From Halobellus litoreus (GTDB lineage Archaea; Halobacteriota; Halobacteria; Halobacteriales; Haloferacaceae), in contig NZ_JANHAW010000001.1 of assembly GCF_024464595.1 (NCBI RefSeq), positions 1,443,083-1,507,082 on the forward strand: a stretch of 64,000 nt of DNA, in the 5' to 3' direction. Each line of letters starts with the position of its first letter. Position 1 is the stretch's first letter. Below the pieces are notes generated by a model. The model saw only the letters and a program-made list of their open reading frames with translations. It did no database searches and was not told the origin of the DNA. Shown here piece after piece: positions 24,592 through 33,733 of the stretch. A program made the translations under genes and the position numbers.

Positions 24592-26190
24592 CTACTCCTC
24601 GTCGTCCGCGCCGTTGAGCGTGAGGTACTTCACGTCGATCATCCGGTCGTCGGCGAGGATCTTCTCGACGACTTCGGTGGGAACGGGGTCGTCGAGGTTG
24701 TAGACGGTGAGCGCCTCGCCGCCCTCCTCGTCGCGGCGGGCGTTGAACATCCCCGCGATGTTGATGTCGTAATCGCCGAGCACCGAGCCGATGAACCCGA
24801 TGACGCCCGGTTTGTCGGCGTTGCGCGCGACGAGCATCTTCCCGTGGGGAATCGCGTCGACGCGGTAACCGTCGATGCGGACGATCCGCGGGTCGTCACC
24901 GGCGAAGAGGGTTCCACAGACGCCGAGGGAGTCCTCCTCGTTGCCGACGGTGACCGTCACGAGACTCTGGAAGTCCTCGGACTGGAGCCGCTTCGACTCT
25001 TTCACGTCGATACCGCGTTCCTCGGCGATCTGCGGCGCGTTGACGGCGTTGACCTGCCACTCCAGGGGCTCGAAGACGCCCTTCAGCGCCGACGCCGTGA
25101 CGAGTTCGACGTCCTCCTCGGCGATGTCGCCCTCGTAGGCGACTTCGACCGACGAGATCCGGCCGTCGAGCAGCTGTGCGGCGACCTTTCCGGCGGTCTC
25201 GGCGAGGCCGATGTACGGCCGGATGCGCGGGAAGACGCTCTCGTCGACCGACGGCGCGTTCAGCGCGTTCATCACCGGTTCGCCCGCGAACGCCGCGTCG
25301 ATCTGGTCGGCGATCGAGGTCGCGACGTTCTCCTGCGCCGCCTCGGTCGACGCCCCGAGGTGCGGGGTGACGATGATGTCGTCGACGTCGAGCAGCGGGC
25401 TGTCCGGCGAGACGGGCTCCTCGGCGAACACGTCGATCGCCGCGCCGTCGAGGACGCCGTCGTCGACCGCCGCGGCGAGCGCGTCCTCGTCGACGACGCC
25501 GCCGCGAGCGCAGTTGACGAGGTAGCCGCCGCCCATCAGTTCCAACTCTCCAGTCGAAATCATCCCCTCGGTCTCGGGCGTCAGCGGCGTGTGGACGGTC
25601 AGGAAGTCGGCCTGTTCGAGACACGCCTCGAACTCGACGAGTTCGGCGCCCAGTCGATCGGCGCGCTCCTCGCTGATGTAGGGGTCGTAGGCGACGAGGT
25701 TCATCCCGAGACCGTCGAGACGCTTCGCGACCTCCTGGCCGACGCGGCCGAGGCCGACGATGCCGAGCGTCTTGCCGTTGAGTTCCGTGCCGAGGTAGTC
25801 GCTCTTGGCCCACTCACCCATCTTGAGTCGGGCGTGGGCCTGCGGGATCGACCGCGCCGCGGCGAACGACATCGCGACCGTGTGCTCGGCGGCCGCGCGG
25901 ACGTTCCCCTCGGGCGCGTTCGCGACGATGACGCCGTGTTCGGTCGCGGCGTCGATGTCGATGTTGTCGACCCCGATGCCGGCGCGACCGACGATGACGA
26001 GATCCGACGCGGCCTCGAAGACCGCCTCGGTCACCTCCGTTCCGGACCGGACGACGAGCGCGTTGGCGTCCGCGACTGCATCCAGAAGCGCCTCACCGTC
26101 TACGTCGTAGGCCGTCTCGACGTCGTGGCCCGCCTCTCTGAGGCGTTCCAGACCGGCGTCGTCGATCGGGTCCGTAATAAGGACCTTCAT
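24592..26190 (-). CDS. serA: D-3-phosphoglycerate dehydrogenase
   Basis: An enzyme of 532 residues catalysing the first step of serine biosynthesis. The NAD-binding motif is TLGIVGLGRVGQEVAKRL, with catalytic residues in NCARGGVVDEDAL (Arg), the Glu in VFAEEPVSPDSPL and the His in TPHLGASTEAAQ. The long form also has an allosteric substrate-binding domain and a C-terminal ACT domain (LVARNADKPGVIGFIGSVLG then INIAGMFNARRDEEGGEA) for serine feedback. A TATA-like CGTTTAAC at about 26212-26219 fits the start. It is divergent from serB. Confidence 0.95.
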   Translation of the reverse strand: MKVLITDPIDDAGLERLREAGHDVETAYDVDGEALLDAVADANALVVRSGTEVTEAVFEAASDLVIVGRAGIGVDNIDIDAATEHGVIVANAPEGNVRAAAEHTVAMSFAAARSIPQAHARLKMGEWAKSDYLGTELNGKTLGIVGLGRVGQEVAKRLDGLGMNLVAYDPYISEERADRLGAELVEFEACLEQADFLTVHTPLTPETEGMISTGELELMGGGYLVNCARGGVVDEDALAAAVDDGVLDGAAIDVFAEEPVSPDSPLLDVDDIIVTPHLGASTEAAQENVATSIADQIDAAFAGEPVMNALNAPSVDESVFPRIRPYIGLAETAGKVAAQLLDGRISSVEVAYEGDIAEEDVELVTASALKGVFEPLEWQVNAVNAPQIAEERGIDVKESKRLQSEDFQSLVTVTVGNEEDSLGVCGTLFAGDDPRIVRIDGYRVDAIPHGKMLVARNADKPGVIGFIGSVLGDYDINIAGMFNARRDEEGGEALTVYNLDDPVPTEVVEKILADDRMIDVKYLTLNGADDEE

Positions 26191-26420
26191 ATCCTAACCC
26201 ATCCCTGGTTCCCGGTTAAACGTTTCTTCATCGGTCTCACAGGCGATCTGTTGCCTGTTACCGTCCCCCGTGGATAGCGTGACAGCTCGGTTCAAGACCT
26301 CGATAAGACTACTCTTCGGAGCCCCATATGAACGCCCGCTCCCGGAGTCGCGATCCGTGTGAACGTCCGTCCTCAGGTCGCGATAGGTGATTTGAAAGCC
26401 TCCGCCGACGATTCCCGCGT

Positions 26421-27071
26421 ATGCGACTCGTGGCCTTCGATTTCGACGGAACGCTCTCGGACTCCGAGATGACCGTGCTGCTCGGCGAGCGCGAGGGCGT
26501 TGCCGAGCGAATGCAGGACATCACCGACCGGGCGATGAACGACGAACTCTCCTACGCGGAGAGCCTCAGGGAGCGCGCGTCGCTGCTCGACGGGCTCTCA
26601 GAGGAGGACGCTGAGGACGCCTTCGGCGAGGTTCGACTCCGCCCGGGCGCGGCGGAACTCATCGCCCGCCTCCGCGAGGCCGGTCACCACGTCGCGATCC
26701 TGACCGGCGGATTCGAGCGCGGTGTCGAGCGCGCCCTCGAACGCGAGGGCGTCGAGGTCGACACCGTCGTCGCCAACCGACTCCCGATCGAGGGGGGCCG
26801 CTTGACGGGCGAGGTCGAGGGGCCGCTCATCACCGGGACGAAGGACGACGCCCTGGAGTCGCTCGCCGCCGACCTCGACGTGCCGCTCTCCCGAACCATC
26901 GCGGTCGGCGACGGCGCGAACGACCTGCCGATGCTGGAGGTCGCGGGGCTGTCCATCGGCTACCTTCCCAAGGACGCCGTCCGCCCCTCCTGCGACGTCG
27001 TCGTCGCGTCTATGCATCGACTCGGGAAGGTGCTGGAAGGGTACAACGTGGTTCGGCGGGAAGACGAGTAA
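26421..27071 (+). CDS. serB: Phosphoserine phosphatase
   Basis: A HAD-superfamily enzyme of 216 residues that makes serine from phosphoserine. Motif I is VAFDFDGTLSDSE with both catalytic Asp, motif II is VAILTGGFERGVERAL and motif III/IV is TIAVGDGANDLPMLEVAG. A small helical cap (ITDRAMNDELSYAESLRERA) follows motif I as in SerB. It lies back to back with serA, separated by 230 nt that hold both promoters. A TATA-like GATTTGAAAG precedes the start by about 30 nt. Confidence 0.92.
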   Translation: MRLVAFDFDGTLSDSEMTVLLGEREGVAERMQDITDRAMNDELSYAESLRERASLLDGLSEEDAEDAFGEVRLRPGAAELIARLREAGHHVAILTGGFERGVERALEREGVEVDTVVANRLPIEGGRLTGEVEGPLITGTKDDALESLAADLDVPLSRTIAVGDGANDLPMLEVAGLSIGYLPKDAVRPSCDVVVASMHRLGKVLEGYNVVRREDE

Positions 27072-27103
27072 CGAAGTCCGAGGCGACTACTGCGACCCGA
27101 CTC

Positions 27104-28165
27104 TCACTCCGCGCCGGCGGCGCGACTCCGCTCCATCGCCGCCAGGTCCTCGGCCAGCGCCTCCGCGATGGCCTTCGAGAGCCCCGGCGGGACGGCGTTG
27201 CCGACGACCTTCAACTGCGTGCTCTTGGGGCCCTGGAACACGTAATCGTCGGGGAACGACTGCAGGATCGCACATTCGCGGACGGTCCCGACGCGGTCCT
27301 CGACGGGGTGGACGAACGGCGCGTTGTGGTTCTCCTTGATCGTGATCGAGGGCTCGTCGCGGGGGAGTCGCCGCCAGCTGTCGCCGTAGCTCTCGTAGAG
27401 GCTCTCGCCGGGGTCGACCTCCGAAATCCGCTCGACCATCTCCTCGGAGTGGTTCGTCTTCTCGTGGTTCGGCAGGCGTTCGACGGCTGTCCCGTCCCCG
27501 TCCGCGCCCCGCTCCAAGAGCGCCTCCTCGACGGTCACGTACGGCTCTAACCGCTTCCCCGTGAGCGTCGCCTGTTTCGAGGGGCCGTGGGTCCGCTCGG
27601 GATACGTCGGGATCGACCCGTCGCGCCGCCCCTGGAAGATCACCCGGCGGCGGTTCTGCGGGACGCCGTAGTCGGCGGCGTTCAGCGTCTCGTACGCCGG
27701 CTTCTCGTAGCCGGCGCGCTCGAAGCCCTCCAGGATCGCCCGCAGGGTGTCGCCCTCTTCCATCGACTTGATCCCCGGGACGTTCTCCATCACGAACGCC
27801 GCGGGCCCGACGTACTCGACGAAGTCGATGAAGTTGCCGACGAGGTAGTTCCGCTCGTCGTCGGGGTCGCGGTGGCCCGCGATGCTGAACCCCTTGCAGG
27901 GCGGGCCGCCGATCACGACGTCGATCTCCTCCTGGTCGATCGGGTGCTCCGCGAAGAACGCCTCGGGATCGACTTCCGAGAGGTCTGCCTGGATCGCGAG
28001 CGCGTCCTCGTGGTTGTGCTCGTACGTCGCGAGGAAGTCCTCGTCGACGTCGACGCCGGCGACGACGTCGTAGCCGGCCTGCAGGAAGCCCTCCGAGAGG
28101 CCGCCGCCGCCGCAGAACAGATCGAGCACCGTGATCGAGGAGCGATCGAAGTCGGAGTTCGGCAT
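27104..28165 (-). CDS. DNA (cytosine-5)-methyltransferase
   Basis: A complete C5 methyltransferase of 353 residues. Motif I is VLDLFCGGGGLSEGF, motif IV is VIGGPPCKGFS with catalytic Cys90, motif VI is AFVMENVPG, motif VIII is VPQNRRRVIFQGRR and motif X is VVGNAVPPGLSKAIAEAL. The target recognition region lies between about residues 190 and 290. No restriction enzyme is adjacent on the same strand, but an HNH nuclease gene lies 3 kb away beyond codA-codB. It may be a solitary enzyme or part of a split system. The start (MPNSDFDRS) follows an AT-rich patch (GTATTTAAAG) suitable for a promoter. Confidence 0.92.
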   Translation of the reverse strand: MPNSDFDRSSITVLDLFCGGGGLSEGFLQAGYDVVAGVDVDEDFLATYEHNHEDALAIQADLSEVDPEAFFAEHPIDQEEIDVVIGGPPCKGFSIAGHRDPDDERNYLVGNFIDFVEYVGPAAFVMENVPGIKSMEEGDTLRAILEGFERAGYEKPAYETLNAADYGVPQNRRRVIFQGRRDGSIPTYPERTHGPSKQATLTGKRLEPYVTVEEALLERGADGDGTAVERLPNHEKTNHSEEMVERISEVDPGESLYESYGDSWRRLPRDEPSITIKENHNAPFVHPVEDRVGTVRECAILQSFPDDYVFQGPKSTQLKVVGNAVPPGLSKAIAEALAEDLAAMERSRAAGAE

Positions 28166-28264
28166 TCGGAATCTGTCCGGTTCTCGTTCGCGATCGTATT
28201 TAAAGACCGCGGGGTGTCGCGGCCGGCGGGCGGGGGTCTGCTTTCGGGGCCCGCTACAGTCCGA

Positions 28265-29548
28265 CTACCGCTTGTAGTCGACGTCGACCGCCTCGTCCGA
28301 TCGGTGCACCGTCGTCGCGCTCGGTTCGGTCTCCGCGATCGGTTTCCCCTCTCGGAGCACCAGCGTTCGCGGCGCTCGTCGCCGGAGCGCGTTGAACGCG
28401 TCGGGGCTGTCGTAGACGACCAGCGAGCCCTCGGTGCCCTCGCTGAGGCCGTACTCGTCCGCGCCGAAGATCTCGGCGTTGGCGTCGGTCAGCATCTCCC
28501 AGAGCACCTCGACGTCGCCGCGGCCCGCCATGTGGGCGTAGTGTGCGAGGATGAACGCCGCGTCCAGGGGGTCGGCGACGCCGTAGTGGTACCACGGATC
28601 GAGGACGGAGTCGTGTCCGATCCCGACCGTGACGCCGGCCTCACGGAGTTCGTCGATCCGGGTGTGGCCGCGCCGACGCGGGTAGTCGTCGTACGCACCC
28701 TGGAGAACCGAGTTGTCCGGCGGGTTCGTCACCACGGAGACGCCGCTCTCGGCGAGCATCGAGATGAGTTTGTCGGCGTAGGCGTTGTTGTACGAGTGCG
28801 TCGCCGTCGTGTGACTCGCGGTGACGCGGTCGCCGATCCCTCGTTTTATCGCCTCGCTGGCGAGGACTTCCGTGAACCGCGAGCTCGGGTCGTCCGTCTC
28901 GTCGATGTGGAGGTCCAGCGGCAGGTCGTGTCGCTCCGCCAGGTCGCACGCGATCTCGACGCTCTTGACCCCGTCCTCGCGGGTGTACTCGTTGTGCGGG
29001 ATCCCGCCCACCAGGTCCACACCCATCTCCACCGCGTCCCGGAGCAGATCCTCGTGAGACTCGTCGGTGAGGACCCCGTCCTGCGGGAACGCGACGACCT
29101 GCAGGTCGACGAGGTCTGACACCCGCGATTTCAACTCCACTAGGGCCTCGACGGTCGTCAGCGACGGCTCGGTCGTGTCGGCGTGCGTCCGGATCCGCGT
29201 CACGCCGTGGGACGCGTACCACTCGACGGTCTTCGTCGCCCGTTCGACGATGTCGTCGACGGTGATGTCCGTTTTGTACTCCGCCCAGACCTCGATGCCC
29301 TCCGCGAGCGTGCCGCTGTCGTTCCAGGAGGGATCGCCGGCCGTCCCGGTCGCGTCGAGGTGGACGTGGGGCTCGATGAGGGGCGGGGTCACCAGTCGAC
29401 CGTCGGCGTCGTAGCGGCGCTCGGCGGGAAACGCCTCGGGATTGCCGTCACCGGCGGGGACGATCCGATCGATCGCTCCCGCGCGGATCTCGATGTCGAC
29501 GGCGTCGCCGGCCAGCGTCCGGCCGCTCGTGACGATGTACTCGGACAT
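28265..29548 (-). CDS. codA: Cytosine deaminase-type amidohydrolase
   Basis: An enzyme of 427 residues with an amidohydrolase metal barrel. The first metal pair is in PLIEPHVHLDATGTAGDPSW, followed by TRIRTHADTTEPS, LDLHIDETDDPSS, TASHTTATHS and the Asp in GIGHDSVLDPWYHYGVADPL, matching CodA-type cytosine or isocytosine deaminases. Related enzymes act on other N-heterocycles, so cytosine is inferred from the divergent permease. The start at 29548 (MSEYIVTSG) fits a TATA-like GATTAACC near 29570-29577. The frame stays open far upstream, but that part is antisense to codB. Confidence 0.88.
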   Translation of the reverse strand: MSEYIVTSGRTLAGDAVDIEIRAGAIDRIVPAGDGNPEAFPAERRYDADGRLVTPPLIEPHVHLDATGTAGDPSWNDSGTLAEGIEVWAEYKTDITVDDIVERATKTVEWYASHGVTRIRTHADTTEPSLTTVEALVELKSRVSDLVDLQVVAFPQDGVLTDESHEDLLRDAVEMGVDLVGGIPHNEYTREDGVKSVEIACDLAERHDLPLDLHIDETDDPSSRFTEVLASEAIKRGIGDRVTASHTTATHSYNNAYADKLISMLAESGVSVVTNPPDNSVLQGAYDDYPRRRGHTRIDELREAGVTVGIGHDSVLDPWYHYGVADPLDAAFILAHYAHMAGRGDVEVLWEMLTDANAEIFGADEYGLSEGTEGSLVVYDSPDAFNALRRRAPRTLVLREGKPIAETEPSATTVHRSDEAVDVDYKR

Positions 29549-29640
29549 ATCCGGGAGAGACGGACACGTACGGTTAATCATTTCCGCTATCTCTCCGCTG
29601 ATCGCCGAACTGTAACAACAAATCTGGTCCCAATCCCCAA

Positions 29641-29652
29641 TTTTATAAAAAT
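29641..29652 (+). promoter_or_regulatory. TATA box of codB
   Basis: TTTTATAAAAAT, centred about 26 nt before the ATG at 29672, the best TATA box in the window. The 124 nt between codA and codB starts must hold both promoters and any operator. Confidence 0.8.
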
Positions 29653-29671
29653 AGGACGAATTCCGGACCCA

Positions 29672-31066
29672 ATGGCAACGGAAGACGACACGCCCGCGTG
29701 GCGACGGTTCGTGTTCGGCGACGAGAACCTCCCCGACCCCGACTATCCGCTCGATCACGTCCCCGGCGACGAACGGAAGGGCTTGGTGAGCATCTCTGCC
29801 GTCCTTCTCGGCTTCGTGTTCTTCGCTGGCACGCTCTGGGCCGGTGCCGAGGTCGGCGCAGCGATGGGATTCGGACCGATGCTGACGGCGATGGCCGCCG
29901 GGTACGCGATCTTGGGCGTCTACGTCGCGACGCTCTGCGGCATCGCCGCGAAGGCCGGGTTGACGACGGTGCTCCTCGCGCGGTACAGCTTCGGTAGTTG
30001 GGGCGCGAAGTTCGCCGACCTGATCCTCGGCGGCACGCAGGTCGGCTGGTTCGGCGTCACGATTCCGATGGTCGCGATCCCGACGGCGACGTTCTTCGGC
30101 CTCGACACGCCGACGTTCACGGCCGCCCTCATCCTGATCTGGGGGATCCTGCACCTCGCGACCGCGTACTTCGGCTACGAGGGAATGGAGCGGCTGTCGC
30201 TCGTGGCCGTTCCGATTCTCGTCATCGTCGGCCTCCTCTCGATCTTCATCGCCGTGGGGGACGTCGGCGGCCTCTCGGGCCTGTTCGGCGGTGCGTCCGG
30301 CAGCGAGATGGGATTCGCCGCCGCCGTCACCATCGTCGTGGGGACGTTCATCAGCGGCGGCACACAGGCCCCGAACTGGGCGCGGTTCGCCAGCAGCACC
30401 CGCGTCGGCTTCTGGGCGGGGCTCATCGCCTTCCTCGTCGGGAACGGCTTCCTCTTTCTGTCGGGCGCTGTCGGCGGATCGGTCTACGACGTCACCCCCG
30501 CCGGCGACCTCTACGAGGTGCTCGCGGCGCAGGGACTCGCGGCGGTCGGCCTCCTCGCGCTGATTCTCAACATCTGGACGACGAACGACAACGCCGCCTA
30601 CGCCTTCGGCGTCGCCGGCAGCGAGGCCTTCGAGTTCGACCGCAAGCGGCCGTTCATCCTGGTCGGCGGCGCGATCGGTATTCTTCTCGCGCTGGTCGGC
30701 GCCGACAGCCTCCTCATTCCGTGGCTGTCGACGCTCGGCCAGTACGTCCCGCCGCTCGGCGGCGTCGTCATCGCCGACTTCCTGCTGTGCTGGCGGATGC
30801 GCGTCCCGAAGATGGAGGACGTCCGGTTCGCGGGCGTCCGGTGGACGGGCGTCCTCGCCTACGTCGTCGGGGCCGTCGTCGCGGTGCTCACGGCCGGGCA
30901 GGTCGTTCCGGGACTGGCGGCACCGCAGGTGATCCCCGGTCCCGTCGGGGCGGCGCTGAACGGACTCGTCGCCGCGTTCGTCGCCCACGTCGCGCTCTAC
31001 TACCTCCTCGAAGCGAACGGGATCGTCGACGGCCACGACGTCGCTCCCGACGCGGAGCGTCTCTGA
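29672..31066 (+). CDS. codB: NCS1-family cytosine/purine permease
   Basis: A transporter of 464 residues with about twelve transmembrane helices. NCS1 features are the N-terminal LGFVFFAGTLWAGAEVGAAM segment (helix 1 with an unwound substrate-binding region), LLARYSFGSWGAKFADLILG (helix 3), VGTFISGGTQAPNWARFASS (helix 6 and loop) and NIWTTNDNAAYAFGVAGS (helix 8). It imports a nucleobase with a proton or Na+. It is divergent from codA, and together they would feed uracil to upp. An excellent TATA box fixes the start. Confidence 0.9.
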   Translation: MATEDDTPAWRRFVFGDENLPDPDYPLDHVPGDERKGLVSISAVLLGFVFFAGTLWAGAEVGAAMGFGPMLTAMAAGYAILGVYVATLCGIAAKAGLTTVLLARYSFGSWGAKFADLILGGTQVGWFGVTIPMVAIPTATFFGLDTPTFTAALILIWGILHLATAYFGYEGMERLSLVAVPILVIVGLLSIFIAVGDVGGLSGLFGGASGSEMGFAAAVTIVVGTFISGGTQAPNWARFASSTRVGFWAGLIAFLVGNGFLFLSGAVGGSVYDVTPAGDLYEVLAAQGLAAVGLLALILNIWTTNDNAAYAFGVAGSEAFEFDRKRPFILVGGAIGILLALVGADSLLIPWLSTLGQYVPPLGGVVIADFLLCWRMRVPKMEDVRFAGVRWTGVLAYVVGAVVAVLTAGQVVPGLAAPQVIPGPVGAALNGLVAAFVAHVALYYLLEANGIVDGHDVAPDAERL

Positions 31067-31177
31067 GGCGTCCGGGCTTACGGCCCTAACGGCCGGCCGC
31101 TCTGGATCGACGCCGACGGCGGACTGCTCTCGACCGACGCCGACGGCTCGGCTCCGACTGTTTCGAAAAACTCCGAA

Positions 31178-32071
31178 CTACCCGTCGAGTTCCGCCTGCA
31201 ACGCCGCCCGCCACTCCTGGGGGTTATACCAGCCACATCCCACGCAACCGACGTCTTCCTCGTACTCCTCGCCGCCTTCGTAGTAGTACTCGATCTGCAT
31301 GAACGGCGGGTGCTTCCCGCTCTCGACGCAGGCCTCGCACTTCCGGCTCTTCAGGAGGTTGTGCTTCCGCGAGAGGAGCTGGAAGTGCTCCTCGATCTCC
31401 TCGCCGCTCATCGATTCGTAGTCGAAGCTCTCCGATTCCTCCCAGCGCACCTCCGGCACGCGGTGGTCGACCTCCAGGGTCGTGCTCGGCGAGGAACCGT
31501 CGAACGCGTCGCGGTGGTCGTAGCGGTCGCGGACCCGACGCTTGAACGAGGCGGGCATATCCTGTCGCGTGATCGATTTCTGGGTCGGAAACGGATATTT
31601 GAGCTTTCTGTGGAAGGTCGTGTCCTCGCAGTTCTCGCAGTGCCGGTAATCGCCCTGGCCCTGGCCGGTGTTCTGCACGAACTCGAAACCCTCCTTGCGG
31701 AGCATCTGGATGTCTTTCGCGGGCTGGGAACTGGGGAGTTCACACGCTGAGCAGTGCCACTCGCAGTCGGCGAGCGTCTCGAACGTCGCCGCGCGCTTCG
31801 TCCCCTCGTTCGAGGGGTTCCACTCGCGCGTCGCGTACTCGTGGACCCGTTCGCCGAAGTCGGTGAGAACGTACCTCTCGCCGTCGCGCTCGACGATCCC
31901 GTCGTCCGTCAGTGCCGCGAGCACCGTCTCGGCGTCTGCGTTGGCGGCGGTTTCGTACCCGTTCTTCACGGTCTTCGGGCCGTCTGCGAGATGCGAGAGA
32001 ACTGCCTTCCGCTGCGGGTCGCTCCGTACTGACTGGATCAGTTCGGCCGTCTCCGCGTCCATTCCAGGCAT
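31178..32071 (-). CDS. HNH endonuclease with winged-helix and zinc-ribbon domains
   Basis: A protein of 297 residues, possibly a Type II restriction enzyme. Residues 8-85 look like a winged helix (RKAVLSHLADGPKTVKNGYE, YVLTDFGERVHEYA). A zinc ribbon uses C107/C110 and C145/C148. The HNH core is TLEVDHRVPEVRW (His203) and LLSRKHNLLKSRKCEACVES (His237, Asn238). Further CxxC pairs at 245/248 and 276/279 would bind structural zinc. RDMP-like QDMPASFKRRVRDRYDHRDA before the HNH resembles the approach seen in HNH restriction enzymes. The start at 32071 fits a TATA-like GGCTTTGACC. The cytosine methyltransferase 3 kb away could be its partner. Confidence 0.75.
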   Translation of the reverse strand: MPGMDAETAELIQSVRSDPQRKAVLSHLADGPKTVKNGYETAANADAETVLAALTDDGIVERDGERYVLTDFGERVHEYATREWNPSNEGTKRAATFETLADCEWHCSACELPSSQPAKDIQMLRKEGFEFVQNTGQGQGDYRHCENCEDTTFHRKLKYPFPTQKSITRQDMPASFKRRVRDRYDHRDAFDGSSPSTTLEVDHRVPEVRWEESESFDYESMSGEEIEEHFQLLSRKHNLLKSRKCEACVESGKHPPFMQIEYYYEGGEEYEEDVGCVGCGWYNPQEWRAALQAELDG

Positions 32072-32133
32072 ACCCCGGACTGCGGCCTCCGGGGTCAAAG
32101 CCGTATGGGGAATGCCGCGGTCCCGACCGCGGT

Positions 32134-32547
32134 TCACAGCGCGATCAAGACCACGGCGACGACGGCGAGCGTCAGGCCGGCCACGTTCGCGGCACTGAGT
32201 GCGACGTCGAGATAGACGACGCCGACGAACGCCGGGACGACGAAATACAGGGCTGCGATCGCGGAGACGATCGCCATATTCCCCCGCGTGAGCGCCGCGT
32301 AGAAACTGATGCTCCCCGCCGCGAGAAATGCACCCGAAACGAGCGCGAAGGCGACGTCCGTCCGCGTCCCAGTGATCGGCCGCTTCGCGAGAAGGACGTA
32401 GGCACCCGCGATGGCGATGCTCGCCACGTAGGACAGGAAGACGGCGTTGACGGCCGACACCGACCGCGTCGCCAGCCCCGCGGTCACGGCCCAGCCGCCG
32501 AACAGTACCAACGCGGCGATCGCCAGCGCGACGCCCGTCGAGATCAT
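32134..32547 (-). CDS. Single-domain EamA-type (DMT superfamily) transporter
   Basis: A membrane protein of 137 residues with five predicted helices, the size of one EamA repeat: ISTGVALAIAALVLFGGWAV, AVFLSYVASIAIAGAYVLLA, FALVSGAFLAAGSISFYAAL, AIVSAIAALYFVVPAFVGVV and a last VAGLTLAVVAVVLIAL. Proteins this short must dimerise to form a ten-helix carrier. The substrate is unknown. The start at 32547 fits a TATA-like CGTTTTTGTG at leaderless distance. Confidence 0.8.
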   Translation of the reverse strand: MISTGVALAIAALVLFGGWAVTAGLATRSVSAVNAVFLSYVASIAIAGAYVLLAKRPITGTRTDVAFALVSGAFLAAGSISFYAALTRGNMAIVSAIAALYFVVPAFVGVVYLDVALSAANVAGLTLAVVAVVLIAL

Positions 32548-32656
32548 AGCTGCAGGTCCCGGCCCGGGACACAAAAACGCCCGTGGGACCGATCGCTCCC
32601 GAAACGGGCGGCTCCGCGGCCGCTCGCGCGCCGCTTCCGACGCCGCTTTTCTCCCG

Positions 32657-33571
32657 CTAGTCGTCGGACACCCGCCCGCTCGGGCTCGGTCCCGTCCGCT
32701 CCAGTGATCCGTCCACGGTCCGGTGCGGATAGGGGATGGTGATCCCCGCCGCCTCGAAGCGCTCGGTGACCGATTGGACGAACCGACCGCGGATCCCGAG
32801 GAAATCCGAGTTTCCGGGGTCTTCGATCCAGATGCGGCTCTGCAGTCCGAAGGACGCCTCGTTTATTTCCACGAGGCGCACGGACGGCTCCGGATCGCTC
32901 AGGATCCCGTCCCGTGCCCGCGCCTCCTCGACGATGATGTCCATCGCCTCGTCGATGTCGTCGTCGAAGCCGATCCGGAACGTGAACTTCAATCGCAGCG
33001 TGCCGTTCTTGTCGTAGTTCTTGATCACGCCGTCGGTGAGCTGAGAGTTCGGGACCGTGAGGTGCTCGTTGTCGAAGGTTCGCACCCGACTCACCCGCAG
33101 GCTGATGTCCTCGATGTAGCCGGAGTTGCCCTCCCACTCGATCCAATCGCCCGTCCGGAACGGTTCGTCAGTGTAGATGAACACCCCGGCGACGAAGTTC
33201 TTCAGCACGTCCTGCATCGCGAACCCGACGGCGAGGGTCGCGGCGGCCGTCACCGTCGAGAGCGCCACCAGGATGTTCCCGAAGCCGGCGAAGGAGAAGG
33301 CGAGGCCGACGGCGACGAACAACAGGAGGCCGTAGACGACGAGGGTGAGGGGCTTTCGAACGTGCTCCTCGACGCCGCGCCTGTCGAGCAGCCTGGCGAC
33401 CAGCGGCACGACCACGAGTTTGCTGACGACGTAGACTCCGACGAACACTACGAGAAACACGAGCGCCGAGGCGACCGCGTTCGCGAGCTGCGTCGGGAGC
33501 CCGACGCTCGCGAGCAGTTCGCTGAGATAACTGTCCGGTCTCGCGGTCGTCTGTAACCCGACTGGACTCAT
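32657..33571 (-). CDS. mscS: MscS-type small-conductance mechanosensitive channel
   Basis: A channel of 304 residues. Three helices precede the pore: VASALVFLVVFVGVYVVSKL, KPLTLVVYGLLLFVAVGLAF and the Gly/Ala-rich pore helix ALSTVTAAATLAVGFAMQDV. The MscS beta domain follows (FVAGVFIYTDEPFRTGDWIE then DISLRVSRVRTFDNEHLTVP), then an alpha/beta vestibule ending with VTERFEAAGITIPYPHRTVD. It would release solutes on hypo-osmotic shock, important for a halophile. It is divergent from a universal stress protein gene. Confidence 0.93.
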   Translation of the reverse strand: MSPVGLQTTARPDSYLSELLASVGLPTQLANAVASALVFLVVFVGVYVVSKLVVVPLVARLLDRRGVEEHVRKPLTLVVYGLLLFVAVGLAFSFAGFGNILVALSTVTAAATLAVGFAMQDVLKNFVAGVFIYTDEPFRTGDWIEWEGNSGYIEDISLRVSRVRTFDNEHLTVPNSQLTDGVIKNYDKNGTLRLKFTFRIGFDDDIDEAMDIIVEEARARDGILSDPEPSVRLVEINEASFGLQSRIWIEDPGNSDFLGIRGRFVQSVTERFEAAGITIPYPHRTVDGSLERTGPSPSGRVSDD

Positions 33572-33733
33572 CCGCCGCCCCGCTGAGACCGCGTCGCTGT
33601 CGAGTCTCTGCCGTCACGCGTGTTGGACATAACGTCTCGATATGAGAAGCAGGATGGATATTCTTTGATACGGACTGTCGTACCGGGTTGCAGTCTCCCA
33701 AACGCTTACTTCACACCTGCGAGTGTACTGGGT

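Noticed and set aside
29549-31036. The minus frame upstream of codA stays open for another 490 codons, giving a 923-residue product
   Set aside because: It is antisense to codB over its whole length, reads as Arg/Glu/Asp-rich nonsense, and the codA family start with a fitting promoter lies at 29548. Long open antisense frames are an effect of GC-rich codon use.
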